Notes under the pieces: generated by a model
Seen by the model: only the letters and a program-made list of their open reading frames with translations
What the model was told of the DNA's origin: nothing
Database searches by the model: none
Shown here: one piece after another, positions 1-7,770 of the stretch
Layout of the letters: the number at the start of each line of letters is the position of its first letter
Numbering within the stretch: position 1 is the stretch's first letter
Made by a program: the position numbers and the translations under genes
Source: Endothia cerciana
Lineage: Eukaryota > Ascomycota > Sordariomycetes > Diaporthales > Cryphonectriaceae
Direction: 5' to 3'
DNA: 10,499 nucleotides
Assembly (NCBI GenBank): GCA_026119935.1
Contig: JALRMH010000139.1
Location: 1-10,499, forward strand

Positions 1-174
1 ATATATTTAATTATAGTATTTTTATAATTAAGATTAAAATATATATTAATTATCTTATAATTAATAATATTAATAATAATTACTTCTGTTTTCTTTTACT
101 TAGCTATTTATAATATCTCTTAATATTTAATAGTAAATAAGTTAACTTCCTTTACTAATTATAAGTATAGCGCT
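1..174. other. AT-rich segment without a gene
   Basis: This stretch is almost entirely A and T, made of short runs such as TTAATAATATTAATAATAAT. I see no reading frame, convincing hairpin or satellite unit in it. It looks like strongly mutated heterochromatic DNA leading into the tRNA-like structure at 175. It could be a decayed repeat whose intact copy lies elsewhere. Confidence 0.6.
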
Positions 175-249
175 GCAAGTGTAGTGTAGTTAGTAAAGCA
201 GTTAATTTTGATTTAATTATCTTGCTAAGGCTGTAGGTTTAAATGCTAA
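175..249 (+). pseudogene. tRNA-like relic (class II fold), possibly a SINE head
   Basis: The segment can be laid out as a tRNA with a long variable arm. After T-A at 182-183 comes a D arm (184-187 with 198-201, with one wobble and one mismatch) closing a ten-base loop AGTTAGTAAA. A perfect five-pair anticodon stem TAATT/AATTA (203-207, 215-219) closes the seven-base loop TTGATTT. A variable arm at 220-232 has a CTT/AAG mini-stem. A T arm (233-237 with 245-249, three of five pairs) closes a seven-base loop. GGTTTAAATGC at 236-246 resembles a mutated B box (GGTTCRANNCC), and TAGTGTAGTTAG at 182-193 resembles an A box. The acceptor stem does not pair and the anticodon-position triplet GAT fits no eukaryotic class II tRNA, so it is not functional. 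It may be a dead tRNA gene or the head of a tRNA-derived SINE. A chance AT-rich fold is possible. Confidence 0.35.
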
Positions 250-272
250 TTCTGTAAAAAATATAGAAAATA

Positions 273-773
273 GATGCCGTCACGCTCAACATCACCTTCG
301 GCGAGAAGGAGCCGGACCAGACTAGGGTTAACCCTAACTATGTCAAGTAGAGGTTTAAGCTCTCTGACCCTGTGATCCGCGCCTACCTCCAGAAGAAGAA
401 GAGGGGTAATATAAGTATCTCTTATATAGACTATAACCTTAAAAATTCTAATAACATATAGCAGGCAGTCATTACCAGGCTGCTTAGTATGCCTAGCAGG
501 AATATATATATCTATATCAGTGCTGATACTAACATCGAGGACTATATAAGCACTTTCCTCACTAGCAAGTATGCCTTATAGGGCCTGCTTATATAGAGCT
601 GTAGCATAATAGTTCAAAAGTGTACAAACTATTAGAAGGAGTAGCATGAGCAGAGCATGCTGTATAAGTATTTTATAGTGCCTAGAATAGAGGAGCTAGG
701 CTATAGTGCTTGCAACTTCTTTAAGAATACAGGTATTATAAAGAAGGTTGTGTACAGTACTAGAATTAGCTGA
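273..773 (+). pseudogene. Decayed gene, unknown protein, single frame with six TAG stops
   Basis: One frame runs 166 codons from GAT at 273 to a TGA at 771-773 without a frameshift. It is interrupted six times, and every interruption is TAG (the first at 348-350), as expected if CAG or TGG codons were mutated by RIP. The first 40 codons keep good coding character, with GCC, GTC, ATC, TTC and GAG codons. The product would begin acidic and charged (DAVTLNITFGEKEPDQTR), continue through a lysine-rich QKKKR patch, and end in a basic, tyrosine-containing tail. I recognise no family and see no signal peptide or membrane segment. No start codon is visible: the frame is closed by TAG at 264-266, and an ATG may have become ATA (270-272). 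It could be a host gene fragment or a transposon-borne gene. Confidence 0.5.
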
Positions 774-895
774 TAAATAAATACTTAGTTTTAATCTTCT
801 TTTTTTATTACCTTTTAAGTATTAAAGCTAACTTAATTAAGCTTGCTTTTAAATAATATTATAAGTTAGTTATTAATAAAACTATATTATAAAAA
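774..895. other. AT-rich spacer
   Basis: This spacer separates the gene relic ending at 773 from the first satellite unit. It is AT-rich, with a T tract near 800-807 and no reading frame, hairpin or satellite motif I can support. Confidence 0.5.
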
Positions 896-1940
896 GCATT
901 TATAATATAGAGTAATTAGAAAAGATAATATTAAGAGACAGACTATAAGCTGATAAAAGTTGATCTTAGTAGGTTGATAATAACAGGTTAGAGTGCAGCA
1001 GGCGTTAGAGTTGATCTTAGCAAGTTAATAATAATAGGTTTAGAGTGCAGCAGGTATTAGCATTTCTAAGGGGTTAAAGCGATCAGAGATATAAAGTAAT
1101 TAGAAAAGATAGTGTTAAGAGATAGACTGCAGGCTAATAAGAGCTGATCTTAGCAAGTTAATAATAATAGGTTAGAGTGCAGTAAGTGTTAGCGTTTCTA
1201 AAAAGGTAGAGTAATTAGAGATATAGAGTAATTAGAAAGAATAATATTAAAAGACAGACTACAGGCTAATAATAATAATAGGTTAAAGTGCAGTAGATGT
1301 TAGCATTTCTAATAAGGTAAGGTGATCAGAGATATAGAGTAATTAGAAAGAATAATATTAAGAGACAGACTACAGGCTGATGATAATAATAGGTTAAAGT
1401 GCAGCAGGTGTTAGCGTTTCTAATAAAGTAAAGCGATCAGAGATATAGAGTAATTAGAAAGAATAATATTAAGAGACAGACTGCAGGCTGATGATAATAA
1501 TAGGTTAAAGTGCAGTAAATATTAGCGTTTCTAATAAGGTAAGGCGATTAGAGATATAGAGTAATTAGAAAGAATAATATTTAGAGACAGACTGCAGGCT
1601 GATAAGAGTTGATCTAGGCAGGTTGACAACAATAGGTTAGAGTGTAGCAGGTGTTGGCTTTTTTCTAAGAGCGTAGAGCAATTAGAGATATAAAGTAATT
1701 AGAAAGAATAATATTAAGAGATAGACTGCAAGCTGATAAGAGTTGATCTTAACAGGTTAACAACAACAAGTTATAGTATAGCAGGTGTTAGCCTTTCTAA
1801 GAAGTTAAGGCGATTAGAGATATAGAGTAATTAGAAAGAATAATATTAAGAGACAGACTGCAGGCTAATAAGAGTTGATCTCAACAGGTTAACAACAATA
1901 GTCTGGAGTGCAGTAGATATTAGCATTTCTAAAGAGTTAA
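896..1940 (+). repeat. Satellite block A (about eight units of 111-134 bp)
   Basis: A tandem array. The anchor AGTAATTAGA (or one-base variants) recurs at 911, 1095, 1227, 1338, 1449, 1560, 1694 and 1826. Spacings are 184, 132, 111, 111, 111, 134 and 132. Each unit carries, in order, the anchor, GAGACAGACT, a GATAAGAGTTGATCTTA-like part, an AATAATAATAGG run, GTGCAGCAGGTGTTAGC, TTTCTAA and a GATCAGAGATATAG part leading back to the anchor. The three consecutive 111-bp spacings lack the GTTGATCTTAGCAGG part and form a subfamily. The first spacing is longer because the middle part is duplicated (near 957-1012). Differences between units are mostly C/T and G/A. No protein frame is conserved across units. 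Confidence 0.9.
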
Positions 1941-2190
1941 AAATGCTTCTAAGGCTACATCTAAATATCCAGCTGCTAGCTGTATTTCTATTTGCAACTG
2001 CAACTAATAAGCACTTTATAAGCACTAGCCTCTTAATCAGACGATCTAGCTTTAACTTATCTACACCTTCTGCATCAAGTACTACAAGCTATCTGCCTGC
2101 TAATTCGCACTTGTAAATAGAGGCGCCTCCTGCTACCCCTTTACTTTTCTTTACTATTCTAGATTCCTAAGCTCGGATCACCTATTACTA
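1941..2190 (+). repeat. 250-bp segment, copy 1 (less mutated)
   Basis: A non-satellite segment that recurs at 4901-5150 in the same orientation. It directly follows a satellite unit in both places, so unit and segment were duplicated together. Here it still has many C and CA positions (for example CTACATCTAAATATCCAG), while the other copy reads T in most of them. It shows no reading frame. It may be a fragment of an older element or the true edge of a larger repeat unit. At its right end satellite sequence resumes (AAAAGACAGACT at 2197). Confidence 0.8.
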
Positions 2191-2195
2191 GAGCT

Positions 2196-2480
2196 AAAAG
2201 ACAGACTATAAGCTAATAAGAGTTGATCTTAGCAGGTTAATAATAATAAGTTAGAGTATAATAGATGTTAATATTTCTAAAGAGTTAAGGTAATCAAAAA
2301 TATAGAGTAATTAGAAAAAAATACTTTTATAATAAACTTTTATAAAGTTAAAAGACAGATTATAAGCTGATAAGAGTTGATCTTAGCAGGTTAATAATAA
2401 TAAGTTAAAATATAATAAGTATTAGTATTTCTAAAGAGTTATAGTAATTAAAGATATAGAGTAATTAGAAAAAATATGCT
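2196..2480 (+). repeat. Satellite block B, interrupted by the LTR element
   Basis: Two satellite units have anchors at 2306 and 2460 (spacing 154). The extra length is a piece after the first anchor, about 2318-2349, that includes the hairpin AACTTT-TAT-AAAGTT. The same piece follows the 3' LTR at 4627 onward, so the second unit was split by the retrotransposon. The ATGCT at 2476-2480 is the left target-site copy. Confidence 0.85.
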
Positions 2481-2705
2481 TATAGATTAATAAATATAAA
2501 GAGTTAAAGGAATTTAGCTAGCAGGTTGTATCAGCCTAGGCATCAGCTTAGTCAGGCTAATACTAAACTTACAGCTTGTATTTAGATCTAGCTTAAGCAG
2601 GCTAGCCTAGATACCTTCTTTTTTTCTAAGAATAAAAATAAACTACCTGAATCAACAACCTATACTATCTGCAGGTCTGCTTCTAACGTTTATACTATAT
2701 AACTA
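2481..2705 (+). repeat. 5' LTR of the gag-only element
   Basis: It matches 4397-4622 almost base for base in length (225 versus 226). It starts TATAGATTAATA where the other copy has TGTAGATTAATA, so the terminal TG has mutated to TA. It ends TAACTA, consistent with a terminal CA changed to TA. Shared landmarks are TTTAGCTAGCAGG, TCAGCCTAGGCAT and CAACCTATACTATCT. Differences between the copies are mostly transitions. The left edge was fixed by the target duplication. An alternative start at 2477 (TGCT) would abut the purine tract in the 3' copy but leaves no target duplication. Confidence 0.85.
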
Positions 2706-2712
2706 CTCCTCT

Positions 2713-4346
2713 AAGAAGCTCTTCGACGACCTCTTCTAGGCCTTCTATAAGGACTTTAAAGACTAGATAGAAGCCTTATTTAAAGATATCGCATCTAGCT
2801 TTCGATATAAACTAAAAAGGCTCCTCTGCATTCGCAGTATCTATATAAGATATAACTAAAGCTGAATTGCAAGGCAACTAGCTAATCTTGCAGTAATAGA
2901 CGAAATGCTTAAATAGCCTTAGGAAGAGCTAGCAAATATAGATTTCAAGCCTAGATCTCGAAGAGCGCGAAACAGATATGAAACCTCTGCCTTTCCTACC
3001 CTCTCTGCCTTCTTAGCACCCTTTTAAGCAACAATAGCACTGCACAACAAAGAGGACAGACTACAAGATAAGGAACCCCTTAGCACAAGGCTCCCTTCAC
3101 TATCTAGGCTCTAGAAAGCTTTATTATTAGGAAGGGCTATCCCCTTAATTAAACTGCACAAAGGCAAGACGATTAGAACGCTGCAACAGTTGCAACCTAG
3201 AAAGAACACCTTTATTTCGCAGGCCTAAGACCCCTAAGGCTAATACAAAAACGCCTATAGTCAGCGTTTCCAAGCACGACAGCATTCCTACCTTTAAGGC
3301 TGCCACTAGGCTATAATCTATACAGATCGCTGCTGCTAGAGCCTGTCTACAACAGAACCCTTGATCCTAGCATCTTTATAACCTTTATAAAGATGTTCGA
3401 TCGCGAGAAGGCGTATACCGGAGAACCTTACGACCTTCTAGATAATAAGGTCTGAATTCTCTTTAATATCTGCTATCACGCGCAGATCAGTCTGAACTAG
3501 TTCTACGCTATATTTCCGCAAATCCTCACAAGGCGAGCAGAGATATTCTATATCCACTACGTCGAGTACGAAGATACGTTTGCTACAGCGTACGCTAAGA
3601 CCAAGACCTATTTCGACACAGAAGTGAATCGCCATCAATATTACACAGACTAGACCTTAACCTCCTTCTAGAGCCTTCGTCGACAAAACCCTGAGAAGAA
3701 TCTCTACGAGATCCTTTACATGCTGCTTGATAAGCTTCAACTATGCTAACGCGCCCTTGCCCTAGACTTTCAAGGCGAAAAGGCGCTGAGAACAGCTGTG
3801 ATAGCCTCCTGCTGCGGCGTCTACAAGCTTAGGCACGCTCTTTTCAAGCCTGCCCAGGTGTACGAGATGCTGTTTTCAGATATGCGATCGTCTATCGCTA
3901 CCTATCTCAACCGCGCTGCATCTTAACACCTACTAGCAGAGCCTCGAGGGCCCTGAGAGCCCTGAGACGACGACGATCAGGACGATCAGTACTATCTTGA
4001 TCGCTATTACAGCAGCAGCCGTAGCAGAGGCTCCTTATATCCTTATCGCAGCTAAGGCTGCAATAACCGCAGCTATAATAATCAAGATTCTCGCTAGCGT
4101 AGCAGCTAGAAGAAGAAATGCTACGTCTGCAGGAAGGAAGGCTGCTAGTTAATAAAGCACTTTAAAAACGAGCGACGACGTGCTTACAACTAGTATGCTA
4201 CCGACTGCGATTTACTAGGAAAACTAATAAGCAACTTCGCTGCCTTCTTAGTAGACTATAAAGAGCACGAAATAGACTATTAATAGCTTTAAGAGGATGA
4301 AGACGACTTTATTGCCTTTTCGACTAACTATAATGACGATGACTAA
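2713..4346 (+). pseudogene. Decayed retrotransposon gag with zinc knuckle
   Basis: Three frames are needed to read the gene: frame 1 from about 2713 to 3220, a proline/threonine/lysine-rich piece in frame 2 (3221-3313), and frame 3 from about 3300 to the TAA at 4344-4346. This implies two small indels or a mis-joined linker. The frame 3 part is the best-preserved coding DNA in the window, with many C-ending codons and CpG. It reads as a helical Gag core (about 3390-3925), an acidic and serine/arginine-rich linker (about 3945-4110), then a zinc knuckle with Cys at 4119, 4128 and 4143 and His at 4158. An acidic tail ending near NYNDDD follows. About a dozen TAG, TAA and TGA codons interrupt frame 3. 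The TAG at 4146 directly follows Gly-Cys, where I recall Trp in related Gags. The role would be RNA packaging and particle assembly. The start codon is not visible. Confidence 0.75.
4119..4160 (+). other. Zinc-knuckle coding site within gag
   Basis: Reads Cys-Tyr-Val-Cys, Arg-Lys-Glu-Gly-Cys, stop, then three residues, Lys and His. The ligand order is C-X2-C-X4-C-X4-H, not the textbook C-X2-C-X4-H-X4-C. It is preceded by a Lys-Lys-Lys patch and followed by a basic NERRR stretch, typical of nucleic-acid binding in Gag. The in-frame TAG at 4146-4148 sits inside the knuckle, so this copy cannot make it. Confidence 0.7.
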
Positions 4347-4376
4347 ATTATTATTCAAAAGGGTCGTTTCGAACGC

Positions 4377-4390
4377 GAAGAGAAAAAAAG
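4377..4390 (+). promoter_or_regulatory. Polypurine tract upstream of the 3' LTR
   Basis: GAAGAGAAAAAAAG is an unbroken 14-base purine run six bases before the chosen 3' LTR start and just after the end of gag. This is where the plus-strand primer of an LTR retrotransposon is expected. The six-base gap (TGCTAG) is slightly unusual. It would vanish if the LTR were taken to start at 4391. Confidence 0.65.
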
Positions 4391-4396
4391 TGCTAG

Positions 4397-4622
4397 TGTA
4401 GATTAATAGGTGTAAGGAGTTAAAGGGATTTAGCTAGCAGGCTATATCAGCCTAGGCATTAGCCTAGTCAGGCTAATGCTAAACCTATAGCTTATATTTA
4501 GACTTAGCCTAGGCAGGCTAGCCTGGATAGCTTCCTTCCTTTTAAGAATAAAAACAAACTACTTGAATTAACAACCTATACTATCTATAGATCTGCTTCT
4601 AATATTTATAACCTAATAACTA
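4397..4622 (+). repeat. 3' LTR of the gag-only element
   Basis: Begins TGTAGATTAATAGG and ends TAACTA. It keeps more of the original G/C than the 5' copy in its first half. It contains a perfect inverted repeat GCATTAGCC / GGCTAATGC (4456-4464, 4471-4479, six-base loop) and a second, TAGCC/GGCTA, near 4505-4520. The satellite resumes directly after it with TGCTTTTATAATAAAC. Confidence 0.85.
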
Positions 4623-4900
4623 TGCTTTTATAATAAACTTTTATAAAGTTAAAAAATAGATTATAAGCTGATAAAAGTTAATCTTAGCAAGTTAATAATA
4701 ATAAGTTAGAGTATAGTAAATATTAGTGTTTTTAAAGAGTTAAAGCAATTAATAATATAAAGTAATTAAAAAAGATATATTTGTATAATAAACTTTTATA
4801 AAATTAAAAGATAAACTGCAGGCTAATAAAAGTTAAACTTAGCAAGGTAATAATAATAAATTAGAGTGTAGTAGATATTAGTATTTTTAAAAAGTCTAAG
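4623..4900 (+). repeat. Satellite block C (right half of the split array)
   Basis: Starts with the TGCTTTTATAATAAAC part that follows the anchor in the longer satellite units, then the hairpin AACTTT-TAT-AAAGTT at about 4637-4651. It continues through GATTATAAGCTGATAAAAG and the AATAATAATAAG run. A full anchor lies at 4761, followed by a second long-form unit that lacks any insertion. This block is more strongly AT-shifted than block A. Confidence 0.85.
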
Positions 4901-5150
4901 AATGCTTTTAAAGCTATATTTAAATATCTAGCTACTAAATATATTTCTATTTGCAATTATAATTAATAAGCACTTTATAAGCACTAGCTTTTTAATCTAA
5001 CAACTTAGTGTTAACTTATCTATATTTTTTATATTAAGTACTATAAGCTATCTGCTTGTTAATTTGCACTTATAAATAAAAACGCCTTCTACTACTCTTC
5101 TACTTTTTTTTATTATTTTAAATACCTTAGTTCTGATTAGCTATTAATAA
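4901..5150 (+). repeat. 250-bp segment, copy 2 (more mutated)
   Basis: Second copy of the segment at 1941-2190, same orientation and same left-hand satellite junction. Many C bases of copy 1 are T here and many G bases are A, for example CTATATTTAAATATCTAG. The right edges differ: copy 1 returns to satellite, while copy 2 runs into unrelated AT-rich DNA near 5150. No coding frame is visible. Confidence 0.8.
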
Positions 5151-5394
5151 AGTATTAGTAAAACCTGCAGATTATATAAGTCAGCTTATTAAGTACCTCT
5201 AGCTAAAAGCTCTATATTGCAATATAATAACTAATATTTAAAGTCTAAGCTTAAAGTCTTAAGCTTAAAGCTAATAAGCTTTCTTTTTATACAGATAGCT
5301 AGCCCTAGCTAGCCTTTAATCCTTAGCTCTATCACCTTATAATACCTACTACTTATAATATAAAGCTAAATTATTATAAGTTATATTTTATTTA
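5151..5394. other. Unassigned AT-rich spacer with short repeats
   Basis: This spacer lies between the second 250-bp segment and satellite block D. It contains two direct copies of TAAGCTTAAAG near 5246-5270 and the perfect palindrome TTAAGCTTAA at 5259-5268. It also has the inverted pair TATTGCAATA near 5216-5225 and a GCTAGCCCTAGCTAGCC stretch near 5299-5315. No gene, LTR end or satellite unit is recognisable. Confidence 0.5.
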
Positions 5395-6290
5395 AAAGAC
5401 AGACTATAGGCTAATAAGAGTTAATCTTAGCAGGTTAATAATAATAGGTTAAAGTGCAGCAGGTGTTAGCGTTTCTAAAGGCTTAAAGCAATTAGAGATA
5501 TAGAGTAATTAAAAAAGATAGAGTTGATCTCAGCAAGTTGATAATAATAGGTTAGAGTACAGCAGATGTTAGTATTTCTAAAGGCTTAAAGCAATCAGAG
5601 ATATAAAGTAATTAGAAAAGATAAAGTTGATTTTAGCAGGTTAATAACAACTAGTTAGAGTGCAGCAAGTATTAGCATTTCTAAAAGCTTAAAGCGATTA
5701 AAGATATAGAGTAATTAAAAAAGATAGAGTTGATCTCAGCAGGTTAATAATAACTAGTTAGAGTGCAGCAGGTATTAGCATTTCTAAGAAGTTAAAGTAA
5801 TCAGAGATATAGAGTAATTAAAAAAGATTATATTAAGAGATAGACTATAAGCTGTGAGAGTTAATCTTAGCAAGTTAATAACAACAGGCTAAAGTATAGC
5901 AAGTATTAGCATTTCTAATAAATTAAAAGGATCAGAGATATAGAGTAATTAGAAAAGATAATATTAAGAGACAGACTATATACTATAAGAGTTGATCTTA
6001 ATAAGTTAATAATAATAGGTTAGAGTGCAGCAGGTGTTAGTGTTTCTAAGAAGTTAAAGCGATTAGAGATATAGAGTAATTAGAAAAAATAATATTAAGA
6101 GACAGACTATATACTATAAGAGTTGATCTTAATAGGTTAATAATAACAGGTTAGAGTGTAGCAGGTGTTAGCGTTTCTAAGAAGTTAAAGCGATCAGAAA
6201 TATAGAGTAATTAGAAAAGATTATATTGAGAGACAAACTACAGGCTATAAGAATTAATCTTAGCAGATTAATAATAACAAGTTATCTAGA
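5395..6290 (+). repeat. Satellite block D (about seven units of 93-131 bp)
   Basis: Same satellite family as block A, with anchors at 5514, 5607, 5710, 5813, 5944, 6075 and 6206 (spacings 93, 103, 103, 131, 131, 131). The first units lack the AATATTAAGAGACAGACT part, going directly from AAAAAGAT to AGAGTTGATCT. Later units contain it. Two length classes therefore lie in separate runs, which suggests local amplification of each form. In the 5944 and 6075 units the stretch GACTATATACTATAAGAG replaces the usual GACT-GCAGGCTGATAAGAG. The array fades out after 6290 and the DNA becomes gene-like on the minus strand. Confidence 0.9.
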
Positions 6291-6357
6291 GGCTTAGATT
6301 AAAAGGATAAGAGGAGAAGCATACTCTACTCTCTACTGCTTTTTGCATTTATTCTGA

Positions 6358-7200
6358 TTAGAAGATAGTGTATTTTATTCCTACCTGCTATCTATCTTAA
6401 TAAATCATCCTTCCTAGCTTCTTCTTTCTAAAGCAATCCTCTAGCAGACTACTTCTGCTGTGTATTAGCTACTAAGTCCTTTTCTGTCTTAATATTAACG
6501 CGCTTATTAATATAAGTAGTTTTACCTAATTTAAAGTTAGAGGCTGATATACTTAGCAGCTTCTAGCTAAACTACTAGAATACTAGGTTAGTATTTACTC
6601 TAATTAGTATAAGCGAATAGTAATATATATAAGTGCTTTTGCCTTATAGATAGCTGGATGCTTTTTATATATCTTAAATATATATAAGCTAGCTTTGATA
6701 TATTAAATGTAGTTAGCACAGGCGCTCTTTTAGATGCTTAAGATTAAGCAGTATTTAAAAAAGAGAAGTATAATATAAGTAGAAGTTATATCCTTAAGCT
6801 TGCGTATATGCCTTGCAGCTCTCTAAGAATAATAATTATAAGGGTTCTAGTTTCAGAAGTTAAAGAGAGCGACGATCAGAGCTAGTATATATCGCGTATT
6901 AGTGTTATAGCCTAGTAGGGCGAGGTATTTGCCTAAAGGCCTGAAGCTAGAGAGCTTAATAAAGACAGGGTTCAGCTAGATCTGCTGAAATCAGGACTTC
7001 TCTGCTATTTAAAAGCTCTGCTCTTATAAAGAGAGGAGCTAGGTAAAGGCATTTCTAATCGCCTGCGCTATCATCTCCTTAGTATTAAGGATCTACACAC
7101 TATATAGCTAGCTGATAAACCCCTTCAGGGTCTAGAATTAAAAGACGCGATGCAAGTCTTTATATTTGTTGTATATCTACGTATAGCTAGGCTGAGGCAT
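6358..7200 (-). pseudogene. Decayed minus-strand gene, unknown basic protein of 281 codons
   Basis: Reading the minus strand from ATG at 7200-7198, one frame continues to a TAA at 6360-6358 without a frameshift, interrupted by 24 stops (mostly TAG or TAA, two TGA). The predicted product starts MPQPSYT, is rich in Arg, Lys, Tyr, Ile and Leu, and has a hydrophobic stretch (YILALIVALFNF) about 135 codons in. A basic cluster RAARHIRKLKD follows. The tail is basic (FRKKKLGRMIY). I recognise no family. The start is supported by a pyrimidine-rich stretch on the coding strand about 100-135 bases upstream (plus positions 7300-7335). TAG and TAA codons precede the ATG in frame, so an earlier start is possible only if they are mutations. 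It faces away from the plus-strand gene at 7771. Confidence 0.5.
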
Positions 7201-7770
7201 AGTTTTGAAAAGTAGAAGCTAATCTTATATAAGTATAAGAACTATTAGGCGCGCAGAGGTAAAGACAGGCTTGCTGTTGCTAGTTATAGTAGGCAAGAGA
7301 GATAAAGGTGTTGAAAAGAGAGAAAGAGGTTAGTAGTTTAAAGTAGTTTAAAATAGTTAAAAAAGATAAGAAGTTATACAAGCTTCTAATCAAAGCTGTT
7401 CTATATTATTTATCGCTAGACAGAAAAGTAAGTATATAACTTATTATAAAAAGTAGATCACTATAATAAGAAGGAGCTTATAGTGAATTATAACTATTAA
7501 TAAATTATTTAAGTATATAAGTTATATAGATATAGAAGTTATATAAGCTTATATAGAGTAACTACGCTTAATAGTTAAGGATCTTCTATAAAAAGATCTG
7601 CCTTTGCTAGCTCTTTTTGTTTATTTCTAATCCTTTATTTCTACTAAATAATAACAACTTCAACTATAAGGCTATCTCTAAAGATCAGCTCTGTCTACCC
7701 CCCCCTTTCTCTTTTTTTTCTTTACTCTGCCTTCTATCAGGAGCTTTAAAAGCAAGCTCTTCTACTACAC
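7201..7770. promoter_or_regulatory. Divergent intergenic region with pyrimidine tracts and inverted repeats
   Basis: About 570 bases between two divergent gene relics. On the left side a purine run on the plus strand (7300-7335) is a CT tract for the minus gene. On the right side CCCCCCCTTTCTC followed by eight T residues (7697-7730) precedes the plus gene. Such tracts are common just upstream of fungal transcription starts. Between them are GTAGTTTAAA direct repeats (7333-7358) and several overlapping perfect inverted repeats: TATATAACTTA (7433-7443) with 7518-7528, CTTATTATA (7440-7448) with 7462-7470, and TCACTATAA (7458-7466) with 7478-7486. GATCTT (7580-7585) pairs with 7593-7598. It could be a shared promoter, or AT-rich DNA in which some pairs arise by chance. 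Confidence 0.4.

Larger units (their letters stand above)
2481..4622 (+). mobile_element. Gag-only LTR retrotransposon relic in satellite DNA
   Basis: About 2.14 kb bounded by two direct long terminal repeats of about 225 bp. The sequence ATGCT stands just before the left LTR (2476-2480) and overlaps the right edge (4622-4626), giving a 4-5 bp target duplication. A purine tract lies upstream of the 3' LTR. The internal part is about 1.69 kb and holds only a decayed gag with a zinc knuckle. There is no space for protease, integrase, reverse transcriptase or RNase H, so the copy is non-autonomous or internally deleted. Related satellite units at about 2316-2340 and 4768-4793 show the uninterrupted target. 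I see no clear tRNA primer-binding site after 2705. The gag resembles one I recall from fungal Ty1/copia-type elements, but without pol the superfamily is uncertain. Confidence 0.85.

Noticed and set aside
322..338. Telomere-like palindrome TAGGGTTAACCCTA followed by AC
   Set aside because: It resembles two TTAGGG-type repeats meeting head to head, but it is only about one and a half repeats long and lies inside the readable frame of the gene relic at 273-773. Chance is the simpler reading.
1..900. Mitochondrial DNA inserted in the nucleus, because of the AT richness and tRNA-like fold
   Set aside because: The AT richness continues across clearly nuclear-type repeats and a retrotransposon. 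No mitochondrial gene is recognisable, and the gene relic at 273 keeps CpG and C-ending codons.
896..1940. CRISPR array
   Set aside because: Units are over 100 bp, repeat along their whole length and have no unique spacers. The setting is a eukaryotic satellite.
2706..2730. tRNA primer-binding site just inside the 5' LTR
   Set aside because: The bases after 2705 (CTCCTCTAAGAAGCTCTTCG) do not start with the usual TGG, and I could not match them to a tRNA 3' end. Mutation may have destroyed the site or priming may be by another route.
3438..3638. Minus-strand open frame of 66 codons
   Set aside because: It lies antisense to the best-preserved part of the retrotransposon gag, whose plus-strand frame has clear coding character and leads into the zinc knuckle. 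The open antisense frame is a shadow of that gene.
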